Source: Paludibacteraceae bacterium (GTDB lineage: Bacteria > Bacteroidota > Bacteroidia > Bacteroidales > Paludibacteraceae). From it: DNA of 59,578 nt. The notes beneath the pieces were generated by a model that made no database searches, was not told the DNA's origin, and worked only from the letters and a program-made list of their open reading frames with translations. The stretch spans positions 1 to 59,578 of the forward strand of contig JAFXPY010000005.1 in NCBI GenBank assembly GCA_017527495.1. Direction: 5' to 3'. The position numbers were made by a program, and so were the translations under genes. Positions 52,241 through 59,578 of this stretch are shown here, piece by piece (positions within the stretch are counted from its first letter, which is position 1; the number at the start of each line of letters is the position of its first letter).

Positions 52241-52256
52241 TGTTTCACGTGAAACA
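52241..52256. other. parS: parS site 1 (ParB-binding palindrome)
   Basis: TGTTTCACGTGAAACA is a perfect 16-bp palindrome identical to the well-known bacterial parS consensus bound by ParB (Spo0J). It sits just after the apt stop. Confidence 0.9.
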
Positions 52257-52310
52257 ACAGCAAAAAGCTTAATAATTTAAGTTCGCGTATTAACATAGAA
52301 TAGTAAATAT

Positions 52311-52520
52311 AACCGTTAACAGCATCAGCGGCTATATAAAATAAAAAAATAGATACAACACATTTTCTCAACAACATTAGCGGTTGAATATTAATAGAAA
52401 AATAATAACAATTTCTTACCACAACAACCACATTAGCGATTGAATATTAAAATTATTTACTATATAAACAACTCGAATATCGAACAATATACAACCACTT
52501 CGTAATGGAATTAAGATTAT
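52311..52520. repeat. Degenerate ~55-bp hairpin repeats between the parS sites
   Basis: Two recognisable copies share a core CAAC..C-ATTA-GCGRTTG followed by AATATTAATAGAAA, with ATTA at 52376 and 52432 (56-bp spacing). Two more decayed copies may lie near 52311 and 52493. The rest of the 385-bp gap 52235-52619 is AT-rich without an ORF, tRNA or clear promoter. Confidence 0.6.
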
Positions 52521-52596
52521 CAGAATAATTACATCTATTAAAATAAGACGGCTGACGCGTTAATTAAATAGGAAATTGCAGCATAAAATAATATAT

Positions 52597-52612
52597 GTTT
52601 CACGTGAAACAC
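52597..52612. other. parS: parS site 2 (ParB-binding palindrome)
   Basis: A second identical TGTTTCACGTGAAACA, 356 bp after the first and 7 nt before the uvrC ATG, so a bound ParB could also sit on the uvrC leader. Confidence 0.9.
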
Positions 52613-52619
52613 TATCAAA

Positions 52620-54437
52620 ATGAAAGTAGATAAGTCAAACATTAAGAATGTTTTAGCCAACATACCAACAAACCCGGGCGTTTACCAATACTTAGACAAA
52701 AAGGGCGAAATAATTTACGTTGGAAAGGCTAAAAACTTACACAGAAGAGTCAATTCCTATTTCAATCGAGAACATGACTCTCTTAAAACAAATCTACTTG
52801 TCAGAAATATAGCTGAAATAAAATATACTGTTGTAGATAGCGAACAAGATGCTTTTATTCTGGAAAACAACCTAATCAAAGAATATAAACCAAAATACAA
52901 CATTCTTCTCAAAGACGGGAAAACATATCCTTGCATTTGCATTACAAACGAACCTTATCCAAGAGTGTTCAAAACAAGAAATATCATTAAAAACGGCTCT
53001 GAATACTACGGACCATATACATTCAATTTTGCTCTCGACCTTGTTCTTGATTTAATTCACAATCAATATCCAATCCGAACATGTAAAACACCAATAACTA
53101 TTGACGGCATAGAGAAAAGCAAATACAAAGTTTGTTTAGAATACCACATCAAAAAATGTTGCGGCGTATGCGAGGCAAAAGAGAGTAGGGAACAATACCT
53201 AAAAATGATCGATGAAATCAGAAAAATCATCAAAGGAGACGCCAACGAAATAAGTAAATCACTGCTCAAAGAAATGAAAACGCTTGCAGATAATCTAGAA
53301 TTCGAAAAAGCAAACGAACTGAAGAAAAAATACGATGCAATCGAGCTTTTCAAGAGCAAGACAATAATAGCCAACTTGACAACCAAAGATGCTGATGTGT
53401 TCGGATATGATGAAGACGAACAATGTGCCTATATCAGCATGCTGAAAATACACAACGGAGCGATTATAAAAAGTCAAATCGTAGAATACAAAAAAAATCT
53501 CGATGAAAAGGAAAAGATTCTCTCTTTTGCCATAAACGAACTGCGACAACAACTGCAGAGCACTACACGAGAAATTCTGGTTCCTTTTCTACCAGATATA
53601 ACCGATGAAAACGCACACTACTACATACCGCAACGAGGCGACGGATACAAAGTTCAACAATTAGCACAAGAAAATGTCAAACAATACATAATCGACAAAC
53701 TCAATCGTGAAGACCGGCTTAATCCCGAACAAAAAAGCCACAGACTACTTAAAAAACTGCAGAAAAGCCTATCACTCAACAAATTACCACTCATAATTGA
53801 GTGCTTCGACAATTCAAATATCATGGGACAAGATGCTGTGGCTGGATGTGTCGTCTTCAAAAATGCCAAACCAAGCAAACAAGACTATAGAAAATACATC
53901 ATTAAAACCGTAGAGGGTGCTGACGACTATGCCTCGATGCGAGAAGTTGTTGAAAGACGATATAGCCGCATTGTAGATGAGCAAGGCGAACTACCAAACT
54001 TAATTATCGCAGATGGTGGAATAGGACAAATGCACGCAATAAAAGATATTGTCATCGACAAACTTCATTTAGACATACCTATTGCCGGACTAAAAAAAGA
54101 CGACCGCCATAGAACTGCCAACCTACTCTTCGGTTTTCCACCACAAGAGATAAGCATTGACCCAAGAGATGAGTTGTTCAAATTTCTTACACAGATACAA
54201 GATGAAGTACACCGCTATGCAATAACTTTCCACAAAACCAAATCAAGTAAGCGACAAGTACATTCCGAACTCGACGAAATAAAAGGAATAGGAGAAAAAA
54301 CAAAAAAAGAGCTGCTTAGAGCCTTTAAGAGCCTAAAACGAGCTAAAAGTGCAAGCGTTGAAGAATTAGAAAAAGTCGTTGGAAAGTCCAAAGCATCAAT
54401 ACTTTACAAACATTTCAACAACAATTTAACAGCTTGA
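52620..54437 (+). CDS. uvrC: UvrABC system protein C (excinuclease)
   Basis: 605 residues. The GIY-YIG nuclease domain (GVYQYLDKKGEIIYVGKAKNL) makes the 3' incision. A UVR motif lies near residues 200-235 (LADNLEFEKANELKKKYDAIE), an RNase-H-like C-domain for 5' incision carries FDNSNIMGQDAVAG and LIIADGGIGQMHA, and a C-terminal HhH pair (LDEIKGIGEKTKKELLRAF) completes it. It performs nucleotide excision repair. It starts directly after parS site 2. Confidence 0.96.
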   Translation: MKVDKSNIKNVLANIPTNPGVYQYLDKKGEIIYVGKAKNLHRRVNSYFNREHDSLKTNLLVRNIAEIKYTVVDSEQDAFILENNLIKEYKPKYNILLKDGKTYPCICITNEPYPRVFKTRNIIKNGSEYYGPYTFNFALDLVLDLIHNQYPIRTCKTPITIDGIEKSKYKVCLEYHIKKCCGVCEAKESREQYLKMIDEIRKIIKGDANEISKSLLKEMKTLADNLEFEKANELKKKYDAIELFKSKTIIANLTTKDADVFGYDEDEQCAYISMLKIHNGAIIKSQIVEYKKNLDEKEKILSFAINELRQQLQSTTREILVPFLPDITDENAHYYIPQRGDGYKVQQLAQENVKQYIIDKLNREDRLNPEQKSHRLLKKLQKSLSLNKLPLIIECFDNSNIMGQDAVAGCVVFKNAKPSKQDYRKYIIKTVEGADDYASMREVVERRYSRIVDEQGELPNLIIADGGIGQMHAIKDIVIDKLHLDIPIAGLKKDDRHRTANLLFGFPPQEISIDPRDELFKFLTQIQDEVHRYAITFHKTKSSKRQVHSELDEIKGIGEKTKKELLRAFKSLKRAKSASVEELEKVVGKSKASILYKHFNNNLTA

Positions 54438-54486
54438 GAATTTAATATTTGATTTTTTTAGACCATCTACCAAGAAATTTTAGAAA

Positions 54487-54708
54487 ATGAAAGAACAAAT
54501 TACATTCAAACTTAGAGGCGAAGAGGAATTCATTCCGCTCATTTCACTTTTGAAAGCAACCAATGTCGTCTATTCAGGCAGTGAAGCACAAGATGCTGTT
54601 GTCAGAGCACAAGTGTTAAGAAACGGAGAAATAGAGTTGCGCAAGCGTGCCAAAATACGCAGCGGTGAGACAATAGAATTTCAGAATACAATAATCAATG
54701 TGATTTAG
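54487..54708 (+). CDS. Small S4-domain RNA-binding protein (YbcJ/YaaA-like)
   Basis: 73 residues, almost entirely one S4-type fold: [51 protein letters not shown]. These small proteins bind structured RNA, often on the ribosome, but the exact role is unknown. It lies 8 nt before tsaE. Confidence 0.78.
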   Translation: MKEQITFKLRGEEEFIPLISLLKATNVVYSGSEAQDAVVRAQVLRNGEIELRKRAKIRSGETIEFQNTIINVI

Positions 54709-54716
54709 ATACCAAG

Positions 54717-55124
54717 ATGAGAATAGAATACGAAATAAGCGATATAAAACGCGTTGCACGCATGTTTATAGATCAAATAGGTAAAAATACTGTTTTTGCC
54801 TTCAACGGCTCAATGGGCGCAGGAAAGACAACATTTATCAAAGCCGTGTGTGAAGAACTCGGCGTTGAGGATGTAATCAACAGCCCAACATTTGCTATAG
54901 TTAATGAGTATGAGACAAAAAATGGCAGTTTGATATATCATTTCGACTGTTATCGTCTGAAGAGTGTTGAGGAGGCACTCAATTTTGGAGCAGAAGACTA
55001 TCTCTATAGTGGAAATTTATGTTTCATTGAGTGGCCGGAAAAAATAGATGCTCTACTACCGGAGAACACAGTGTTTGTAAATATCAAAGTTCTATCCGAC
55101 ACAAAAAGAGCTATAGAAATATAA
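54717..55124 (+). CDS. tsaE: tRNA threonylcarbamoyladenosine biosynthesis ATPase TsaE
   Basis: 135 residues. The P-loop [20 protein letters not shown] (about 29-48), [12 protein letters not shown] and [23 protein letters not shown] are the family markers, with CFIEWPEKI after. TsaE with TsaB and TsaD makes t6A37 in ANN-decoding tRNAs. Length is slightly short but complete. Confidence 0.93.
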   Translation: MRIEYEISDIKRVARMFIDQIGKNTVFAFNGSMGAGKTTFIKAVCEELGVEDVINSPTFAIVNEYETKNGSLIYHFDCYRLKSVEEALNFGAEDYLYSGNLCFIEWPEKIDALLPENTVFVNIKVLSDTKRAIEI

Positions 55125-55230
55125 CTATATAGTTTTTTGTGATAAAAAATTATGAAGTAATTAACTAAAGTTTTCGTCATTGAATTTAATAATAAATCAT
55201 TAATAGAGACGATTTATTCAGTCGCTATAT

Positions 55231-55375
55231 CTCAACCACGTTAGAGGTTACATATTAATAGAAAATTTATATCAGTTCTACCCCTCTCAACCGCGATAGC
55301 GGGTGCATATTAATAGAAATTTATATCCATTCTACCTCTCTCAACCGCATTAGCGGTTGCATATTAATGAAAAGT
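55231..55375. repeat. Three tandem ~55-bp hairpin repeats
   Basis: Units begin at 55231, 55286 and 55340 (periods 55 and 54). Each has a palindromic core; the best copy pairs CAACCGC (55342-55348) with GCGGTTG (55353-55359) around ATTA, followed by CATATTAAT. They match the copies at 52311-52520 between the parS sites. The interval between units is similar in each copy, unlike CRISPR spacers. The remaining gap 55125-55547 holds only AT-rich sequence and the promoter below. Confidence 0.75.
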
Positions 55376-55465
55376 AATAATCGGCGATACAACAATATCA
55401 CATCTTGCAAAATAACCAATAGGACTTTATTTACAAAAAAGGGTCATAATAATTATAAGCAAATA

Positions 55466-55497
55466 TTTGTATTATTTAAATTATTTTTGTAATTTTG
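55466..55497 (+). promoter_or_regulatory. Promoter of the AAA ATPase gene
   Basis: TTTG (55466-55469) and TAATTTTG (55490-55497), 20-nt spacer, ATG 50 nt downstream. Confidence 0.75.
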
Positions 55498-55547
55498 CCA
55501 TTAGATTAACATTTTTGTAATTTACAAATTTGTAAAAAAATATAATT

Positions 55548-56858
55548 ATGAAGTTTTATGGTAGAAATCAAGAGATTAACAGGCTCTTAGAATTAGACGT
55601 TCAAGCCAAAAAAACATCAGTATTTACATTGCTTATCGGGCGCAGGCGTATAGGGAAAACCACTCTTCTCAAACAGACATTTACAAACAAAAGAATGCTT
55701 TATTTCTTTGTGTCGCAAAAATCAGAACAATTATTATGTCAAGAGCTACAGCAAACTATTGAAGCAGTGTTGGGAATTCATCTTTACGGGCAAATAAGTA
55801 AATTTGCCGATTTATTGCGCGAATTGATGATTTACAGTATTAAAGACCATATAACCTTTATAATTGACGAGTTTCAACGCTTACATGATATAAATTCTTC
55901 AATAATGTCAGAAATTCAAAATGTATGGGATAGCAATAAAGACAAATCTCACATACATTTAATTGCCTGCGGCTCGGTATATACAATGATGATGAAGATT
56001 TTCCGCGACAAAAAAGAACCTTTATTCGGCAGGGCTACTGCAGAAATACGGCTGCAGCCTTTCACCACACAACTACTGAAGAATATATTATCAGATTATA
56101 ACACAAATTATTCTCCAGAAGATTTACTTACCCTTTATACATTAAGCGGAGGAGTGGCTAAATATGTTGAATTGCTTATGGACGCCAATGCAACCAATAT
56201 GAATGCAATGATAGACTTTGTTTGCCAAGATGGTTCAGTTTTTCTCAATGAAGGCACAGAACTATTAATAGGGGAATTTGGCAAGCGTTATCAAGTTTAT
56301 TTCAGCATTATGCAATTAATTGCAAATAGTATGACCACACAATCGCAGATAGATAGTGTCGTTGGATTTAACACAGGACGATATATCGCCACACTTGAAG
56401 ATGAATACAATCTAATTCAGAAGGTCCGCCCAATGTTAGCAAAACCTAATTCCCAAGGTATAAAATTTGCTCTTTATGATAATTTTCTAACATTTTGGTT
56501 CCGTTTTATAGAATCCAATCGCTCAATAGTCGAAATGGGAAAAACAGATTTGCTTAAAGAGATTATATACAATGGTTACGACCAATTCAGTGGCATTATG
56601 TTGGAGCGTTATTTCCGTCAGCAATATTCTGAAATGGAGCGTGTTACAGAAGTTAGCCACTGGTGGGATACGCGTAGCGAAAACGAAATAGATTTGATAG
56701 CTGTTGAAAGATTAGACAAACGTGTTATTGTAGGTGAGGTAAAACGCAACGCAAAAAAGATTAATCTAAAAAAATTGGAAGAAAAGTTTGCACAATTACG
56801 ACCACATTTTCGTGGATATGAAATAAAATATACGGGCCTGAGCCTTGAGAATATGTAA
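55548..56858 (+). CDS. AAA ATPase with DUF234 C-terminal domain
   Basis: 436 residues. An N-terminal STAND/archaeal-type ATPase with Walker A IGRRRIGKTTLLKQT (about 29-43), Walker B ITFIIDEFQRL, and LIACGSVYTMMMK as sensor. The C-terminal DUF234-type nuclease-like part has WDTRSENEIDLIAV and VIVGEVKRNAKKI, recalling a PD-(D/E)XK core (D...ExK). This family is widespread as isolated accessory genes in bacteria and archaea; function is unsettled, with roles in mobile-element biology suggested. It has its own promoter and no partner gene. Confidence 0.85.
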   Translation: MKFYGRNQEINRLLELDVQAKKTSVFTLLIGRRRIGKTTLLKQTFTNKRMLYFFVSQKSEQLLCQELQQTIEAVLGIHLYGQISKFADLLRELMIYSIKDHITFIIDEFQRLHDINSSIMSEIQNVWDSNKDKSHIHLIACGSVYTMMMKIFRDKKEPLFGRATAEIRLQPFTTQLLKNILSDYNTNYSPEDLLTLYTLSGGVAKYVELLMDANATNMNAMIDFVCQDGSVFLNEGTELLIGEFGKRYQVYFSIMQLIANSMTTQSQIDSVVGFNTGRYIATLEDEYNLIQKVRPMLAKPNSQGIKFALYDNFLTFWFRFIESNRSIVEMGKTDLLKEIIYNGYDQFSGIMLERYFRQQYSEMERVTEVSHWWDTRSENEIDLIAVERLDKRVIVGEVKRNAKKINLKKLEEKFAQLRPHFRGYEIKYTGLSLENM

Positions 56859-56980
56859 TAATATTCAGCATAATCACTTTTCACTACAACAGATTTATTT
56901 TGCTTTTACCGCTGATTGAAGGATAAAATCTATAAATTTAAACCAAAATATTGCTTTTCAATTCATTTTCTGAAATTCTA

Positions 56981-57012
56981 TTTGTTTTTTTCATACAAAT
57001 TAACTAATTTTG
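56981..57012 (+). promoter_or_regulatory. Promoter of the candidate 6S RNA
   Basis: TTTG (56981-56984) and TAATTTTG (57005-57012), 20-nt spacer. Transcription should start near 57019, at the foot of the RNA closing stem. The stretch 56859-56980 upstream is AT-rich, with no feature seen. Confidence 0.75.
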
Positions 57013-57018
57013 CAATCG

Positions 57019-57218
57019 TTATCTACGCCGTATTGTGTAAAGCAGTGGTGGCAGGGTAACAAAGACATATTATAAGCGTTTATTGACGCTTTGTTTTGCG
57101 TATCAAAAGTTTCGCACACTTTATCTCGTTAGTTCAAAACAAAGTAACAATAGGTGCTTACGGGTATGATGTATCTGCATAGTATGCTTTTACTATGTGT
57201 TGTCATACGGCGTAGGTT
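57019..57218 (+). ncRNA. ssrS: Candidate 6S RNA (RNA polymerase regulator)
   Basis: No ORF covers this promoter-terminator unit. It folds as 6S RNAs do. A closing stem pairs 57023-57033 with 57205-57215 (11 perfect pairs). A large central bubble follows, its 5' strand at 57034-57063 unpaired and its 3' strand carrying a small hairpin (57178-57184 with 57191-57197). A long terminal rod pairs 57066-57070 with 57164-57168, 57073-57085 with 57148-57160 and 57088-57098 with 57135-57145, topped by a further hairpin (57106-57110 with 57118-57122). Length about 200 nt fits. 6S binds the housekeeping polymerase by mimicking open promoters. A local alternative hairpin (57074-57079 with 57086-57091) could compete with the rod. 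Identification is by architecture only. Confidence 0.6.
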
Positions 57219-57261
57219 TCTATGTTGTTTCTATAACTAACGGTTGTGCGAAGACCTTGAT

Positions 57262-57295
57262 ACGTAGATGAGCAATAGCGAAATCTACGTTTTTT
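57262..57295 (+). terminator. Intrinsic terminator of the ncRNA unit
   Basis: ACGTAGAT pairs perfectly with ATCTACGT and is followed by T5. It ends a transcript of about 275 nt; the 3' part beyond the 6S-like fold may be trimmed. Confidence 0.8.
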
Positions 57296-57329
57296 ATGTA
57301 TATATGAAAAACTATAATCACTTCCTGTT

Positions 57330-58736
57330 ATGAAAAAGAAATTATTCTTACTTGTTTTATGTTTTAGCTTTTTGTCTTGTCAAAATGAACTATGGGATAA
57401 GATACATGAATTAGAAGGTCAGTTGAACAGTATTGATGGTCGTGTTGCTCGACTTGAGGAATTATGCAAAGAGATGAACACTAATATAGATGCTTTGCAG
57501 ACAATAGTTGATGTAATGCTCAATAATGATTATATCATCAATGTAACACCAATAATGAAAGATGGTGTAGAAATAGGTTATACCATCACCTTTGCTCAAC
57601 ATGAACCGATAACGATCTATCATGGTCAAAATGGAGCAGATGGAACAAATCCGCAGATTGGAGTAAAATTAGATGCAGATGGAGCATATTATTGGACATT
57701 AAACGGGGAATGGTTAATCAATGACAATGGTGACCGCATACCTGTTACAAGCAGGGATGGTAAAGCAGGACAAGACGGAAAAGATGGAGAAAATGGGAAG
57801 GACGGAAAAGATGGAGTTACTCCTCAGCTGAAAATAGAAAATGACTATTGGTATATTTCGTATTCTGATGGAGTATGGATTAAACTTGGTAAGGCAACAG
57901 GTGAAGATGGAAAAGATGGTGCGGATGGTATAAATGGAAAAAATGGTGATAGCATGTTCAGTGATGTTACACAAGATGATAGTTTTGTATATTTTACACT
58001 TTCAGATGGAACTATACTGCAAGTGGCTAAATATAAAGATGATACAGTCCAAATTATTGATGGTGCAATTATGGCAGAATATTCAGTGTCAGATAGTACT
58101 AAAGTGTATTTCTCAATGGGAGACTTATTTTATTCAGATTTGGATAGTCATTTATGTTATGATGGAACAACGCGAGGTGGAACTTATATGTTTGGAGATT
58201 GTTTATCAATAAATTATTCACTTGGAGAAGAATATACAAATTATTTTAAAAATAAATCAAGCGGCTCAAATATATACACTGATTGGGGAGAATTCAATGC
58301 AATAAAAAATGGAGGAAATGTTCCCAATATGTGGAGGACACTAACAAGAGAAGAATGGTATTATCTAATGGGACGAAATAATAATGGTATGTGGTTAAGT
58401 TGTACTATTTTTTTAGATTCAGTATATAACACACCTAATGGTACAACAAAAGTGACAAGAGGCGTTATCATATTTCCAGACAACTATTTACCATTTCCAA
58501 TTTTAACACATATCCATTCTGATAGTAGTCCAATTGGTATTCCTTTTACACTATTAAAAGAATGGTTTAATCATGGCGCTATACTATTAAGTGACAATCA
58601 CTGGTTAAATAATAATTATTATATCTATAATAGTACTATATATGGAAATAATTATTATACAGACTATGTAAGAATTACTGAAAATACTAATAACAATTTT
58701 TTAGCAAAAGTTCGCTTAGTTAAGGATGTAAAATAA
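57330..58736 (+). CDS. DUF4988/collagen-like surface lipoprotein with FISUMP-like C-domain
   Basis: 468 residues. The signal peptide with lipobox FLSC (Cys about 17) is followed by a coiled coil (ELWDKIHELEGQLNSIDGRVARLEEL) and DUF4988-type modules (YTITFAQHEPITIYHGQNGADG, VKLDADGAYYWTLNGEW). Interspersed collagen-like GxDG tracts include GKDGENGKDGKDG. The C-terminal part (VYFSMGDLFYSDL, WRTLTREEWYYLMGRNNN) matches the common Bacteroidales domain ending in WRTLTxxEWxYL. It is probably exposed on the cell surface. No promoter of its own was found; read-through from the ncRNA unit is possible. Confidence 0.8.
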   Translation: MKKKLFLLVLCFSFLSCQNELWDKIHELEGQLNSIDGRVARLEELCKEMNTNIDALQTIVDVMLNNDYIINVTPIMKDGVEIGYTITFAQHEPITIYHGQNGADGTNPQIGVKLDADGAYYWTLNGEWLINDNGDRIPVTSRDGKAGQDGKDGENGKDGKDGVTPQLKIENDYWYISYSDGVWIKLGKATGEDGKDGADGINGKNGDSMFSDVTQDDSFVYFTLSDGTILQVAKYKDDTVQIIDGAIMAEYSVSDSTKVYFSMGDLFYSDLDSHLCYDGTTRGGTYMFGDCLSINYSLGEEYTNYFKNKSSGSNIYTDWGEFNAIKNGGNVPNMWRTLTREEWYYLMGRNNNGMWLSCTIFLDSVYNTPNGTTKVTRGVIIFPDNYLPFPILTHIHSDSSPIGIPFTLLKEWFNHGAILLSDNHWLNNNYYIYNSTIYGNNYYTDYVRITENTNNNFLAKVRLVKDVK

Positions 58737-58742
58737 GATGTT

Positions 58743-59450
58743 ATGAGAAAGGATATCGTTACATATATTTTAGGTGCAGGGGCAAGTATAAGAGAGCCGG
58801 ATACAAATACTGGAATTCCATTGTATTCTAATTTTCCAAATGAATTGCAGAAATTAATTAAAAGACTTGAATCATATCATGCAAATGAACTTATACAAGA
58901 ATTGGAATGGCTATGTAATATTTGTCCTAAAAAAGATAATACTTCCAAAGATGACTTTAATAATGTGCTTAAAATTTCAACAATTGACGAATATGCACTA
59001 TCAATACATAAAAAAACAATTAGTGTTGAAGATCATCAAAAACAACTGCTTCGACTTAAAAATGCGCTTACAATAGCATTTGTTTTATGGCAAAATGAAA
59101 GCAATATTGATAAAAGATATGAAGATTTTATACGGCAGATAACATATAGGGATTATTCCTCTACAATTGCAGATTATTTATTTAAAGATAACATAAGGAT
59201 AATCTCATGGAATTATGATGTACAACTTGAATTGGCTTATACAAAGGTATTTCCTCGAGAGGAAAAATATGAGATAGACTATTACTACCGGAATATATTT
59301 AATGTTATTTGTAAAACATATTTTGGAGCCCTTATGCCAAATGACATAAGAAGTGTAGATAATTATAAAGGTTTTGTATATGCAAAAATGAACGGCATTG
59401 CATTACCTATACACAATATACCATATCCTAACAGATTTAATTTAACGTGA
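58743..59450 (+). CDS. SIR2-like domain protein, C-terminally truncated
   Basis: 235 residues starting 6 nt after the lipoprotein gene. An N-terminal nucleotide-binding GAGAS motif (ILGAGASIREPDTNTGIPLYSNFP) and a central IISWNYDVQLELAY, typical of SIR2-like NAD-binding proteins, are present. Related proteins include NAD-consuming anti-phage effectors, so a defence role is possible. The frame stops abruptly after NRFNLT where IS-like sequence begins, so a C-terminal portion seems lost. Codon use is more AT-rich than in the housekeeping genes, consistent with transfer. Confidence 0.6.
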   Translation: MRKDIVTYILGAGASIREPDTNTGIPLYSNFPNELQKLIKRLESYHANELIQELEWLCNICPKKDNTSKDDFNNVLKISTIDEYALSIHKKTISVEDHQKQLLRLKNALTIAFVLWQNESNIDKRYEDFIRQITYRDYSSTIADYLFKDNIRIISWNYDVQLELAYTKVFPREEKYEIDYYYRNIFNVICKTYFGALMPNDIRSVDNYKGFVYAKMNGIALPIHNIPYPNRFNLT

Positions 59451-59463
59451 GTTCGATATAACT

Positions 59464-59578
59464 TTAGAATAAAAGAAGTTGATTATCTGTTTCATAGATG
59501 AGATTTAGTGATGGTTTCTTTGTGAAATAGCAATAAGCAGCAATAGCAGCAAAGGCGTTAGTAATAAAGTTTCTGACA
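59464..59578 (-). mobile_element. C-terminal end of an IS982-like transposase, cut by window edge
   Basis: On the minus strand an open frame enters from the right edge and ends at 59464: VRNFITNAFAAIAAYCYF, then TKKPSLNLIYETDNQLLLF. The AAYCYFxKKPSLN ending is characteristic of IS982-family transposases in Bacteroidetes. The IS terminus probably lies at about 59447-59456, where the SIR2-like frame ends. Confidence 0.6.

Noticed and set aside
52235-52619. Replication origin at the parS gap
   Set aside because: No cluster of DnaA boxes was seen, dnaA is not adjacent, and genes on both sides run in the same direction with no visible strand-bias switch.
55231-55375. CRISPR array
   Set aside because: Units are tandem and the sequences between the palindromic cores are similar to each other, only three copies exist, and no cas gene is nearby.
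57019-57295. tmRNA, RNase P RNA or SRP RNA
   Set aside because: No tRNA-like acceptor/T arm or tag-coding frame, none of the conserved RNase P core sequences and no SRP apical loop; length is also wrong for tmRNA and RNase P RNA.

Overview
The window is about 59.6 kb of a fairly AT-rich chromosome from a member of the phylum Bacteroidota, most likely an anaerobic Bacteroidales. The evidence is consistent. Promoters have the Bacteroidetes -33 TTTG / -7 TAnnTTTG form with 19-20 nt spacers. Shine-Dalgarno sequences are nearly absent. There is an LpxC-FabZ fusion, a type IX secretion (T9SS) C-terminal sorting domain, a GldH homologue, a DUF4271-hemD pair, a putative porin, DUF4988 and BspA-like surface proteins, and an Mpi-like serine recombinase. 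A reverse rubrerythrin and a succinate/acetate CoA-transferase suggest an anaerobic fermentative life. No rRNA is present; two tRNAs are.

Layout. 1-1.9 kb: end of a T9SS-exported protein made of near-identical repeats, then a Rieske-like lipoprotein. 1.9-7.5 kb: a GNAT-like protein, the DUF4271-hemD-rnpA-yidD-trmD operon, a zinc-less sirtuin, a membrane metallopeptidase and tRNA-Arg(CCG). 7.5-16.5 kb (minus strand): CoA-transferase, fructose-bisphosphate aldolase, a transporter-acyltransferase fusion, ClpC and a porin. 16.8-23.5 kb (minus): lpxD-lpxC/fabZ-lpxA for lipid A and type II fatty acid synthesis, followed by a leucine-rich-repeat protein, PepD and a small lipoprotein. 23.6-30.2 kb: serine recombinase, reverse rubrerythrin, a Cys-rich lipoprotein, a phosphatase, an orotate phosphoribosyltransferase with an altered active site, gcvH, an EEP-family hydrolase and a rhomboid protease. 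30.4-37.3 kb (plus): HU, rpe, comEC, xseA, a ComEA-like protein and gltX. 37.4-43.6 kb (minus): a tight seven-gene operon pfkB-plsC-holB-PSP1-gldH-trmB-mrp.

43.7-55.1 kb (plus): tRNA-Asn, the cell-shape operon mreBCD-mrdA-rodA, then mnmG and apt, then a gap bounded by two perfect parS palindromes (chromosome partition sites), then uvrC, an S4 protein and tsaE. Degenerate ~55-bp hairpin repeats lie between the parS sites and again after tsaE. 55.5-59.6 kb is an accessory-looking segment: an AAA/DUF234 ATPase, a non-coding transcription unit that folds like 6S RNA, a collagen-like/DUF4988 lipoprotein, and a SIR2-like gene apparently cut short by an IS982-type insertion sequence running off the right end.

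The most notable observations are the paired parS sites with the shared repeat family, the candidate 6S RNA, a tRNA-Arg with a swapped elbow base pair, the PyrE-like protein with a damaged PRPP loop, the hairpin leader of rpe, and the interrupted SIR2 gene. All functional calls come from reading motifs; no database search was possible.
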